The notes under the pieces were generated by a model. The model searched no databases and had not been told where the DNA came from. It was given only the letters and a program-made list of their open reading frames with translations. The position numbers and the translations under genes are program-made. From positions 33,869 to 97,868 of the forward strand of contig JALHRW010000001.1 of NCBI GenBank assembly GCA_022841245.1: DNA of 64,000 bases. Direction: 5' to 3'. Shown piece by piece: positions 28,601 to 36,916 of the stretch (the first letter of the stretch is position 1; each line of letters starts with the position of its first letter). Source of the DNA: Planctomycetota bacterium (GTDB taxonomy: Bacteria; Planctomycetota; UBA11346).

Positions 28601-30042
28601 CCAGCTCGATCGCCACCGAGGTCCTGCTGACCGGTCCATCCGGAGGCATCGTCGACAACCGGCGATCGGCCACCAGCGGCGCCGTCACCTCCGGCGGTCT
28701 GGCCTGGGGCCATTCCGTGCCGGTGTGGCTGCGCATCCAACGTTCAGCCGGGACACTCGCCACCTTCAAGTCGACCGATGGGACGACCTGGAACCAGGTC
28801 TCCACTGGCGCCGACACGCTGCCAGTCACGACGCTGGTCGGCTTCGGGGCCTGCAGCAACGATTCGCCGGCCATGCTGGGCATCGCGGTCGTCGATCAGG
28901 TGCAGTTGCTGTCCCTGGGGACTTCGCCGCCGACCGCGACCCTGACAGCCGGCAACGTGAGTGGCGCCGGCGCGGCCACGCATGCCATCCAGGTGCGCTA
29001 TGCTGATCCGGACGGGGTCAACGTCTCTTCCATCGGCGGCGGTGACCTGCGGGTGACCAACGCGGCCGGGACCCAGCTGCCCCCGACCCTCGCCGGCATC
29101 GACACGGCCGGCAACGGGACTCCGCGGACGGCCACCTACCTGGTGCCGGCGCCTGGAGGCAGCTGGGATGCAACGGACAACGGCACCTACACGGTGGCAC
29201 TGCTCGAAGCTGCGGTTCAGGACATCGGCGGAACAGCAACCCCGGGCCAGATTCTCGGCACCTTCCAGGTGTCGATCGCCACGTCCGCTGTCGCCCCGGT
29301 GATCACCGAGGGCGCCACCGCCACGGCGACAATGTCCGAGGACGGCAGCCCCAACGCGTTCGTGCTGGTCCTGCACGCCACGGATGCGGACTCGGCGACC
29401 TTGGCCTGGTCGGTAGCGACCCAGGCCGGGCACGGCACCGCCGCCGTGTCGGCGGGCGGGCTCAGCACGGCCGTCACCTATGTTCCGGCGAGCAACTGGA
29501 ACGGCAGCGATACCTTCGTGGTGCAGGTCAGCGATGGCGTGCTGAGCGACAGCATCGCGGTGACGGTGACGGTACAGGCGGTGAACGACGCGCCGGTGTA
29601 CACGGCAGGGCCGCTGGTGAGCGGATCGGCCGTGGCGGGGCAGAACCTGATGTGCAGCTCCGGAAGCTGGAATGACAACCGTGACACGGCTGTGGGTGGG
29701 ACGTCGACCTGTTCCTACGCCTATCAATGGTGGCTGGCAGACGATGCGTTGGGCGCAAATCCCATGGCCATCGCCGGGGCGACATCCAGTGCATATGTCC
29801 TGCTGACCACCGATGCTGGACGCTGGGTACGCTGCCAGGTGACCTGCAGCGATGACGGGGTGGGGTCGCCCGCGGTACGATCGGCGACCGCGGAATCAGC
29901 CTGGATGCAGGTGACGACCCCAACGGGCAGCGGCTCGGCGGCTGGCACCCAGGGGAACGGTGGCGGTGGAGGCTGCGGTGCGGGTGTCCTCAGCCTGCTG
30001 ATCGGCGTGTTCCTGGTAAGCCTGCGTCAGCGCCGGCGCTGA
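25672..30042 (+). CDS. large secreted multidomain protein: C25-peptidase-like N-terminal region, FN3 repeats, cadherin-like repeats, C-terminal Gly-Cys/TM/Arg sorting-like tail
   Basis: Start at MSCRPFFPARRIPCLPGCILVLLATGLAAADI because GGAGG lies just upstream (25663-25667) and the ORF-track ATG at 25645 abuts the operator. 'VKLVYVLGNVPVPYSGRIVPDGHSGDHLGAWPADVYYG'; FN3-like 'APTGLTVRAASRSAFQLAWQDRSSDETSFVVERS'; tail 'GGGGGCGAGVLSLLIGVFLVSLRQRRR'. Confidence 0.7.
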   Translation: MSCRPFFPARRIPCLPGCILVLLATGLAAADITVNFPNGDENQVYGVVYTGWTSTVAGTVDLQLLKGGALYQTMATGQSASGTFVYTLPGDTQMGEDFTVRAVLSTGASDTSDRVFRISGNAYEKIVPLSASVQAAPAQITLAWGATGSDSGTNSFTGYSVYRRIPGTVSWGTALVTLANTATGWSDTAVATGVPYEYRVLRFGGLRGSADGFIQAGLDLPLTESRGTVVLAVESGLATALAPEVEALRNDMRADGWTVADIQAAAVQVGATGYAAAVAGVKAQIRAAYDADPSRVKLVYVLGNVPVPYSGRIVPDGHSGDHLGAWPADVYYGAMSEPWTDTTVNYTSTGTRNVNVPGDGKFDTSTLTTQIELGVGRVDLARLPVFSSSGDELALIRAYLTKAHAFRCRQRIFPSTAMIDDEFKTYAEGFAGSAWRGYSTLVGRANVRAAQWNPTLTATPHLLAYGTGAGANGVVSNVTTIEEIQQYRPQAVFTSLFGSYFGDWDGVDNVLRGILGPGAGLTCFWSGRPYWQMHQLATGATFGDLARINFNADGTSYPNSGDSQRKVHIALMGDPTLRLHPVAMPGAVVARGMAGGIELRWNASADGAAAGYHVYRAATAAGPFTRLSGSSATAGNPSGSPLTALSYADGMAGNGTTWTYLVRTVKREVTPSGTYWNQSVGVMATATAGMATPFAPTGLTVRAASRSAFQLAWQDRSSDETSFVVERSAGSTGTWATVATLAANTTAWNDSGLAAGTIYWYRVRAANAAGSSAASASAADTGTPGVLSMVATYVSTDRNGSAVTVSVQRTGGDIDTVQCSFTDAQMTALAGTDYVASSGVLTWGHRDSSLRTITFSLPPRPLPRLDAAFRVTISAPTNGAVLGTQKWTQILLVNSDANVLPAGWSSEMLSGLAASGAARWDGSAFSVSSDSRKNLDMSRFAYRTISGDFDFRMRVLRLDGTMYGGNCMAMVRADLTASSIATEVLLTGPSGGIVDNRRSATSGAVTSGGLAWGHSVPVWLRIQRSAGTLATFKSTDGTTWNQVSTGADTLPVTTLVGFGACSNDSPAMLGIAVVDQVQLLSLGTSPPTATLTAGNVSGAGAATHAIQVRYADPDGVNVSSIGGGDLRVTNAAGTQLPPTLAGIDTAGNGTPRTATYLVPAPGGSWDATDNGTYTVALLEAAVQDIGGTATPGQILGTFQVSIATSAVAPVITEGATATATMSEDGSPNAFVLVLHATDADSATLAWSVATQAGHGTAAVSAGGLSTAVTYVPASNWNGSDTFVVQVSDGVLSDSIAVTVTVQAVNDAPVYTAGPLVSGSAVAGQNLMCSSGSWNDNRDTAVGGTSTCSYAYQWWLADDALGANPMAIAGATSSAYVLLTTDAGRWVRCQVTCSDDGVGSPAVRSATAESAWMQVTTPTGSGSAAGTQGNGGGGGCGAGVLSLLIGVFLVSLRQRRR

Positions 30043-30072
30043 CAACCCCTGAACACAGATCGGACCTCTGCC

Positions 30073-33000
30073 ATGATCGCACGCCTGCTGACCGCCATCG
30101 TCCTCTGCACCGGTCTGGAGGCTGTCGACTTCGCCTGGTGCGAAGGCGAGTCGCCCGCCGCCAAGCCGGTCTTGCCCGAGGGGCTGAGCGCGGCGGCGGT
30201 GAAATACGGCGATGCTTGGGGCCTCAGCCGCATCATGTCGGATGGCAGGATCCTGCATGTGAACGTCGGCGATGCCGAGGTCGCCAGACTGCTGCCCGAT
30301 GGTCTGACCTTCGGCTACGATCTGACGCTGCGCACGGCCGGCCGGCAGGAGGTGTGGGCGCGCATCGGCTACGAGCGGGTCCGCTCGCCGCTGCGTTGGC
30401 GCGTCGCCGGCGGCGCCTGGCAAGACTGCGGCAACGATGCCCCGACCCAGGATGTGCAGCAGATCCAGACCTGGAATGAATTGGCCTGGGCCCGGCTCGG
30501 CGAGATCGAAGCCAAGACCGGCACCCTGCGGATCGAGATCCAGTGGATCCGCCCCGAGCGCAAGGACGGTGACAAGGTCAAGGTCGAGCGCATCCTCGGC
30601 ATGCTCGACGCCCTGTGCGTCGCCGCCCCCGGCACGTTCCGCCCCGACGGACGTTGGAAGCCGGGCGAGGACCATCGCGACGAGGCGGCCCGCGCGGCGG
30701 AAGCCCAGCTGTTCAAGCTGCCCGAACCAGGGCCAGCCGGCGAACGCAGCGCCGTCGCCCTGACCGGGGCCTGGCAGATGGCGCACTGGGAGGAGTCCTT
30801 CGCCGCCGCTCCGGGGCGCAACCCGGAAGGCCGCCTGGAGGGTGTCGCGGCCCTGCCGTCCTTCGCTGGCCTCCGCTGGTACGCCCTGCAGGTGCCGGGT
30901 GATCGCAACCAGCAGCGTCCCGAGGCTTCCTTCCAGCATCGTCTGATCGCGCGCTGCCGCGTCGAGGTGCCGAAGGCGCATGCCGGGCGCTCGTTCCATC
31001 TCGCCATCGAGCGCTTCAACACCCTTGTCACGGTGTTCGTCAACGGCGTCGCCTGCGGCTGGTCGAAGGACCACAGCACCGCCTGGCAGGTCGACGTCAG
31101 CGCGGGGGTGAAACCGGGCCAGATCAACGAGATCGCGATGGTGATCAAGGACCGCTACTACTCGCTCGACGGCTCCAAGGATGCGAAGCACGGCTGGCTG
31201 GGCTTCCGCAACCTGCCCAACGGCTTCCTCACCGACAACATGGGCGTCTGCGCCCAGCACGACCTGCCGGTCGTCTCCGATCCCACGGTCGGCATCACCG
31301 AACCGGCGACCCTGGTCGCCACCGGGCCGGCCTATGCAGCCGACCTCTTCGTGAAGACCTCGGTCAAGAACCGGCGCATCGCCGTCGAGACGACGCTCGC
31401 CAATCCGGGTGCGGCGCGCACCGTCAGCGTCGCGTTGTCCGCCGTGCCATGGTCGCGGGATGGTGCGGCGGCGAAGCCGGCCAAGCAGCTGCAGGCAGTC
31501 CAGGTCGCCCTGGCGGCCGGTGAAACGAAGGTGGTCGAGATCGCCGAGGCCTGGGCCGATGCGAAACTGTGGTGGCCGGATGACGTCAACCTCTACCAGC
31601 TCGTCGCGACGGTCACCGAGGGGGGCAAGGCGATCGACGTCAGCCGCACCCGCTTCGGCTTCCGCGAGTGGTCGTGGGACAGCCATGTGTTCCGGCTCAA
31701 CGGGGTGAAGTGGCAGCTGTGGGGCGACTGCGACCACAACACCGACGCCCAGGCGATGACGGCGCAGGCCGGACGCAGCGGGCAGAACACCGCCCGCCTG
31801 TGGACCAACGGCGGTCTGAAGGGCATGACCCGCGACCAGACCCTGGCCTGGTTCGACGAGACCGGCATGGTCGTGCGCACGTCGGGCATCTTCGATGGCC
31901 AGCTGGCGAACTTCGGCATCGGCCTGGTCGAGGAGGTGATGGTCGACGGCAAGAAGGTGCGCCGGGCCAAGGCCAGCCTGATGACCAACTGGAAGTCGCA
32001 GCTCGCGGCCTGGGTGAAGGCCGAGCGCAACCACCCCTCGATCGCCATCTGGTCGGTCGAGAACGAAGTCGTCTTCGTCAACGCCTGCAACCTGGGCATG
32101 GCCGACCTGTTCGAGCCGCAGGCCAGCGATGCGATCCGCAACGTGGTGATGAAGCTCGACCCGACGCGGCCCGCCATGGTCGACGGCGGCAACGCGCTCA
32201 AGGATGAGAGCCTGCCGGTCAACGGCGCGCACTACACCGAGATGTACAACCTGCATTGGCGCGACCTGCCCGACGCCAGCTACAGCCGGGACCACTGGTA
32301 CACGCCGGAGGCCAAGAGCCGCAACATGTGGCGCTTCGTGCCGGACCGGCCGATCTTCAAGGGCGAGGTGTTCTTCGCCAGCGGCTACGGCACCGAGCAG
32401 TTCGCCACCATCGGCGGCGAGCGCTGCTTCATCGGCATTGGCGAGACCGGCGACGCGATGCGCCGGCTCGGCCAGATCTTCAACGAGGGCTGGCGCTGGG
32501 GCGAGGTCGCCGCCTGGCAGCACTGGCTGGGTGGCGGCTTCGGCCGCTACTGGAATGGCTGGCAGCCGGTCGCGGTGCTGTGCCGCCAGTGGGATACCAC
32601 CTTCGCCCCCGGGCAGACCGTCGAGCGCACCCTGCGGGTGTTCAACAACACCTCGAAGGCCGACCCGGTCACCGCGACGTGGGAACTGCAACTCGACGGC
32701 AAACGGATCGGCGGCGAGAGCCGGGAGTTCGCGCTGGCGCCGGGCAGCGAGCAGGAATGGACGGTGCGTCTCACCCTGCCCAAGGTCCCGGCCGCAGTGC
32801 GCGGCTCGTTCGTGCTCGGCGCCACGCGCGGTGGCGCCGCAATCTACCGCGACGAGCGCGAGATCCGCGTCCTCGTCCCGGCGCTGGTGGCGAAACCCGG
32901 GCTGCCGGCGGCGGAGCTGGTGGTGTGCGATCCCAAGGGGACGGTCACGGCCCATCTGCAGGCGCGTGGCATCCCCTTCACCGCGACGACGTCGATCGAC

Positions 33001-35289
33001 GCCATCCCGGCCGGGACCAAGGTCCTGGTCCTCGGTCCCGACAGCATCCCGATCGAGCGGGTGAGCGATCCCCTGTGGTACGATCGCGCCGTGCGCGGAC
33101 TGAAGGTGGTGGTGCTCGACCAGCGCTATCCCCTGCGCTACCGCGCCCTGCCCGCCGACCTCGAGCCGCTCGACGAGGAGCCCACGGTGTGGGCGCGCAT
33201 GCAGGCCAAGGCGGCTGGCGCCACGCCCGAGCTGCGCGGCCGCTACGGCTTCATCGAGGACGTCGCGCATCCGATCTTCGTCGGCCTGGTACAGGACGAC
33301 TTCTTCACCTGGGGCGCCGACCACGTCGTCTACCGCAATCCCTACCGCAAGGGCAGCAGCGGCTACCGCTCGCTGTTCCAGTGCGAAGAGGGCCTGGCCG
33401 GCACCGCCCTGGCCGAGTGCCAGACCGGCGACGGCCTGATGCTGTTGTGCCAGCTGGCGATCGGCGAAAAGCTGGCCACCTGCGCCGTGGCCCAGCAGGT
33501 CTTCGGCCAGATGCTCAACCACGCCGCGGCTTACGCCCCGGTGCGCCGTCAGGTCAGCGTCGCCGCCGGCCCCGCCATCGCCGGCGTGATCGCCGCCTCC
33601 GGGGTGCAGCAGCGGACCGTCGCCGATCCGCTAGCCGCCATCGCCGCAGACGGCATCGCCGTGGTCGAGGCCAGCCCGGCCAACCTCGGCCTCCTGGCCG
33701 GCAAGGCCGACGGCGTGCGGGCCTGGTGCGCCAAGGGCAACTGGCTGATGCTCTGGGGCGTCACCCCCGAAGGCCTCGCCGACTTCAACCGCCTGGTCAG
33801 CGTCGACCACGTCCTGCGTCCGTTCTCGACCGAGCGCGTGCTGATGGCGGTGCCGGCCGACGCGCTGACCGCCGGCCTGACCCTGCGCGACGTGGTGATG
33901 GACACCGGCCAGAACATGTACCCGTGGATGGCGCTGAAGCGGCCCGACGCCGACCAGTTCAGTTGGATCGTCGACCACACCGACATCGCCCCGTTCTGCG
34001 CCTTCCCGTCGCCGACCGCGATGGGCAAGGCAAGCGACAGCGATCCCGGCGCCGACCACTGGCCGCGCAACATGGTCAACGGCTTCACCAGCGCCGACAA
34101 CTGGTGCTTCTGTTACACCATCATCATGGACAAGGGGCATAAGCTGAAGTGGACGCTGACCCTGCCCAAGGAGGAGGAGATCACCGCGCTGAAGATCCAG
34201 CCCAGCCGCCTGTATCACCCGATCACGCGTATGAACCTCTACTTCGACGAGGACCCGGTCCCAGTTCCTGCCGAACTGCGCATCGATCCCGGGGTGCAGG
34301 AGGTGGCCATCGCGCCGCGCAAGGCGCGCAAGGTCACGCTCGAAGTAGCAACGTGGGCCGAGCGCGGCGACGCCAACATCGTGGTGATCGACAACCTCTG
34401 GCTGACAGTGAAGCGCCCCGACGCCTACCTCAGGCGGGTGAAGCCGCTGCTGAATATCGGCGGCCTAGTGCGCTATGACGAAGGCAGGGGAGGCATCGTG
34501 CTGAACCAGCTCAAACCGGTCGAACGCGAGGTGAACCCGGCCAATGCGATCAAGAAGCAGAGCATCGCCAACACCCTGCTCGCCAACCTCGGGGCGGTTT
34601 CCGCCGGCCGCAGGACGGTGGTGGTCAGCAGCCAGCTGAAGTACGACCCGCTCGTGCTGCCGGTCGAGCAGTGCACCGCCTACGTCGGCCGCGGCAAGCA
34701 GCCGGCCTGGTGGGACGGGCCGACCGATCTCGCCGCCATGCCGGCTGGCGAGCAGGTCTTCGCCGGGGTGCGCTTCCTGCTGCCGCGGTTTACCACCTCG
34801 CCGGTGCCGACCGCCTACATGCTGCGCGGCCGCGGCGGCACCGTGCGGACCGACCGCATCGAGCAACTGCCGGTGGGACGCAAGGCCGATGCCCTGTTCT
34901 TCCTGCACACCCACAACGACCGTGGCGATCTGGGCCGGCATCTGCAGTGGATGAAGGAGCGCAGCCGCGCCGGCCTGGATCCAGGCGAGATCCCGGTCGT
35001 GCTGACTTACGCCGTGCGCTATGCCGACGGCCAGACGGCGGAGGTCCCGGTGCGCTGGGGCCGTGACATCAGCAACTGGCTGTCGCGCGAGCCCACCGGC
35101 CGGATCAACGCCGCTGTCGGTTGGGCCGGGACGGCCGCCGCGGACGGGCAGCAACCGGTCATCTACGTCATGCAGTGGACCAACCCGCGTCCCGACGCGG
35201 TGATCGCCGCCATCGACCTGGTCGCCGGCGAAGAGCGATGGGGCTCCCCGGCCGTCTTCGCCATCACCGCGGCAAGCCAGGTGAAGTGA
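30073..35289 (+). CDS. very large GH2-like glycoside hydrolase (beta-galactosidase/mannosidase superfamily fold)
   Basis: Jelly-roll 'RSFHLAIERFNTLVTVFVNGVACGWS', 'NGVKWQLWGDCDHNTDAQ', acid/base-region 'NHPSIAIWSVENE'; 1738 aa; signal peptide. Confidence 0.8.
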   Translation: MIARLLTAIVLCTGLEAVDFAWCEGESPAAKPVLPEGLSAAAVKYGDAWGLSRIMSDGRILHVNVGDAEVARLLPDGLTFGYDLTLRTAGRQEVWARIGYERVRSPLRWRVAGGAWQDCGNDAPTQDVQQIQTWNELAWARLGEIEAKTGTLRIEIQWIRPERKDGDKVKVERILGMLDALCVAAPGTFRPDGRWKPGEDHRDEAARAAEAQLFKLPEPGPAGERSAVALTGAWQMAHWEESFAAAPGRNPEGRLEGVAALPSFAGLRWYALQVPGDRNQQRPEASFQHRLIARCRVEVPKAHAGRSFHLAIERFNTLVTVFVNGVACGWSKDHSTAWQVDVSAGVKPGQINEIAMVIKDRYYSLDGSKDAKHGWLGFRNLPNGFLTDNMGVCAQHDLPVVSDPTVGITEPATLVATGPAYAADLFVKTSVKNRRIAVETTLANPGAARTVSVALSAVPWSRDGAAAKPAKQLQAVQVALAAGETKVVEIAEAWADAKLWWPDDVNLYQLVATVTEGGKAIDVSRTRFGFREWSWDSHVFRLNGVKWQLWGDCDHNTDAQAMTAQAGRSGQNTARLWTNGGLKGMTRDQTLAWFDETGMVVRTSGIFDGQLANFGIGLVEEVMVDGKKVRRAKASLMTNWKSQLAAWVKAERNHPSIAIWSVENEVVFVNACNLGMADLFEPQASDAIRNVVMKLDPTRPAMVDGGNALKDESLPVNGAHYTEMYNLHWRDLPDASYSRDHWYTPEAKSRNMWRFVPDRPIFKGEVFFASGYGTEQFATIGGERCFIGIGETGDAMRRLGQIFNEGWRWGEVAAWQHWLGGGFGRYWNGWQPVAVLCRQWDTTFAPGQTVERTLRVFNNTSKADPVTATWELQLDGKRIGGESREFALAPGSEQEWTVRLTLPKVPAAVRGSFVLGATRGGAAIYRDEREIRVLVPALVAKPGLPAAELVVCDPKGTVTAHLQARGIPFTATTSIDAIPAGTKVLVLGPDSIPIERVSDPLWYDRAVRGLKVVVLDQRYPLRYRALPADLEPLDEEPTVWARMQAKAAGATPELRGRYGFIEDVAHPIFVGLVQDDFFTWGADHVVYRNPYRKGSSGYRSLFQCEEGLAGTALAECQTGDGLMLLCQLAIGEKLATCAVAQQVFGQMLNHAAAYAPVRRQVSVAAGPAIAGVIAASGVQQRTVADPLAAIAADGIAVVEASPANLGLLAGKADGVRAWCAKGNWLMLWGVTPEGLADFNRLVSVDHVLRPFSTERVLMAVPADALTAGLTLRDVVMDTGQNMYPWMALKRPDADQFSWIVDHTDIAPFCAFPSPTAMGKASDSDPGADHWPRNMVNGFTSADNWCFCYTIIMDKGHKLKWTLTLPKEEEITALKIQPSRLYHPITRMNLYFDEDPVPVPAELRIDPGVQEVAIAPRKARKVTLEVATWAERGDANIVVIDNLWLTVKRPDAYLRRVKPLLNIGGLVRYDEGRGGIVLNQLKPVEREVNPANAIKKQSIANTLLANLGAVSAGRRTVVVSSQLKYDPLVLPVEQCTAYVGRGKQPAWWDGPTDLAAMPAGEQVFAGVRFLLPRFTTSPVPTAYMLRGRGGTVRTDRIEQLPVGRKADALFFLHTHNDRGDLGRHLQWMKERSRAGLDPGEIPVVLTYAVRYADGQTAEVPVRWGRDISNWLSREPTGRINAAVGWAGTAAADGQQPVIYVMQWTNPRPDAVIAAIDLVAGEERWGSPAVFAITAASQVK

Positions 35290-35328
35290 CATGATTCTGA
35301 CATCCACCCCCCAAACGAGGAAGAAGAC

Positions 35329-35727
35329 ATGAGAACGTGCATCATCGCCATGCTTGCGCTGCTGGTCACGCAGACGCTCCACGCCGCCGAATTCACCGTT
35401 GCGTCCCTGAGCGCGGACGTGGAAGCGACTGCCGCTGAGTTGCAGGCCGTGAACTCGAAGGCCGGGGCTGAGGCCTTCGTCAAGGCACACATGCTGCCGG
35501 CGACGGTCGCAAAGCTCAAGGCCGCGGACCAGCTGGATCCGATTATGGAGATATTCAGCGGAGAAAATGCGATCAAGGCGCAACAGGTCGCATCGCTGAA
35601 GCAACTCGATTTCAAACGTGTCGCCATCGATGCCGCGCGGCAGATGATGACGGTCCCCTCGCAGGCTGCGGCTGATGAGAAGACCGATTTCGTCCTGGTC
35701 GACAATCATTGGTACATCGCGAACTGA
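35329..35727 (+). CDS. small secreted hypothetical protein (copy 1)
   Basis: MRTCIIAMLALLVTQTLHAAEFTVASLSADVEATAAELQAV...; close paralogue of 36523..36915. Confidence 0.75.
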   Translation: MRTCIIAMLALLVTQTLHAAEFTVASLSADVEATAAELQAVNSKAGAEAFVKAHMLPATVAKLKAADQLDPIMEIFSGENAIKAQQVASLKQLDFKRVAIDAARQMMTVPSQAAADEKTDFVLVDNHWYIAN

Positions 35728-35760
35728 CCGGGAACGACAATGCACAGCCGTTTAGTCCTC

Positions 35761-35800
35761 CTGCTCCGCGGTGAACGCCACTGCTCCGCGGTGAACGCCA
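35761..35800. repeat. exact 20-bp tandem duplication (ctgctccgcggtgaacgcca x2)
   Basis: Read directly in sequence. Confidence 0.97.
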
Positions 35801-35880
35801 CCATCGACATGGTCGCCGGCGAGGAGAGATGGGGCTCCCCGGCCGTCTTCGCGATCACCGCGGCGAGCCAGATGAAGTGA
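35801..35880 (+). pseudogene. 80-bp copy of the 3' end of the GH2-like gene
   Basis: ccatcgacatggtcgccggcgaggagagatggggctccccggccgtcttc... aligns ungapped to 35210-35289 and ends at the equivalent stop. Confidence 0.88.
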
Positions 35881-35971
35881 TGAGACTAAATCGCAATGGC
35901 TTTTGTGATTCACCAAAGAGTTAGCGCGAGGCGATGGTAGATGATCCAATATCACCCAAGGAGTCTGATCA

Positions 35972-36481
35972 ATGAACCTAATGTCTATTTTTCTATTCAT
36001 TATTTTTTCTGCAGGTGGCCTCTTTTCTGAGGAACATCCAAGCAAGCTATCCGTCACGCTTGTTGAAACATTCATTGGAGGCAACGCAGAGGCGCTTCAA
36101 AATATTGCGAAAGTACATTACTATAAGCCAGCAAAGGCCGAGGAATTCGCCGCCAATATGGCACGTGGACTGATGGACATCCCACCGCAATCACGACTTT
36201 TGTTGGGGGCTTCCATGGGGAAGTATAAATATGTAGGATGCGTTGTTGACGGAGGAGCATATAGAAGGGATTTTTATATCGTATACCATGAATTCGCGCC
36301 GCTTTCGATGATGGTGATGACGTATTTCAATGGAGTGGAATACCGTCTGTGTGACGTGGCTATTGGCGATGCGGCAGGGAAGTTCATTACGGATAATTTT
36401 GTTTCGGTGATTGATGCCGCCGGTCGTAGGGACAAAGCGGTTCAATCTGGCAAAGATGTTCGTGCTCGTGCGGAGCCGTAG
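35972..36481 (+). CDS. secreted hypothetical protein, AT-rich gene
   Basis: MNLMSIFLFIIFSAGGLFSEEHPSKLSVTLVETFIGGNAEALQNIAK...; signal peptide; base composition clearly lower GC than neighbours. Confidence 0.65.
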   Translation: MNLMSIFLFIIFSAGGLFSEEHPSKLSVTLVETFIGGNAEALQNIAKVHYYKPAKAEEFAANMARGLMDIPPQSRLLLGASMGKYKYVGCVVDGGAYRRDFYIVYHEFAPLSMMVMTYFNGVEYRLCDVAIGDAAGKFITDNFVSVIDAAGRRDKAVQSGKDVRARAEP

Positions 36482-36522
36482 CCATGGCCGGAACAGTATC
36501 CCGCCTTCCCAAGGAATATCCG

Positions 36523-36915
36523 ATGTGGCCATGTAGCTTAGCCATTCTATTGGTTACGCAGATGCTTCATGCCGCAGAATTCACCCTAGTGTCCTTGAGC
36601 GCTGAGGTGGATACTATCGTCGCTGAGGTGCAGGCTGTGAGTTCGAAGGCCGAAGCGGAGGAATTCATCAATGCGCACATGCATCCGGCAATGATCAAAA
36701 GGCTCCGGGATGGTGGTTACCTCGACGCACTTGCGTCAGTCCTCGTCGGGAAAAACGAGATCAAATCGGCACAAATCCAGTCATTGAAGAACCTCGACTT
36801 CAAGCGAGTCGCCATCAATGCTGAGTTGCAGACAATGTCGGTTCCATTGCAGGTCATGCCTGGCGAGAATGCCGATTTTGTTCTGATCGACACGAAATGG
36901 TTTATAGTGAACTGA
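36523..36915 (+). CDS. small secreted hypothetical protein (copy 2)
   Basis: Start at MWPCSLAILLVTQMLHAAEFTLVSLSAEVDTIVAEVQAV (SD-like AAGGAA upstream); paralogue of 35329..35727. Confidence 0.72.
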   Translation: MWPCSLAILLVTQMLHAAEFTLVSLSAEVDTIVAEVQAVSSKAEAEEFINAHMHPAMIKRLRDGGYLDALASVLVGKNEIKSAQIQSLKNLDFKRVAINAELQTMSVPLQVMPGENADFVLIDTKWFIVN

Positions 36916-36916
36916 G

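Noticed and set aside
29896-33522. 1208-aa minus-strand ORF opposite the GH2-like gene
   Set aside because: Antisense frame in high-GC DNA; composition skewed (H/R/G/A), no domain, and the plus strand encodes a recognisable enzyme.
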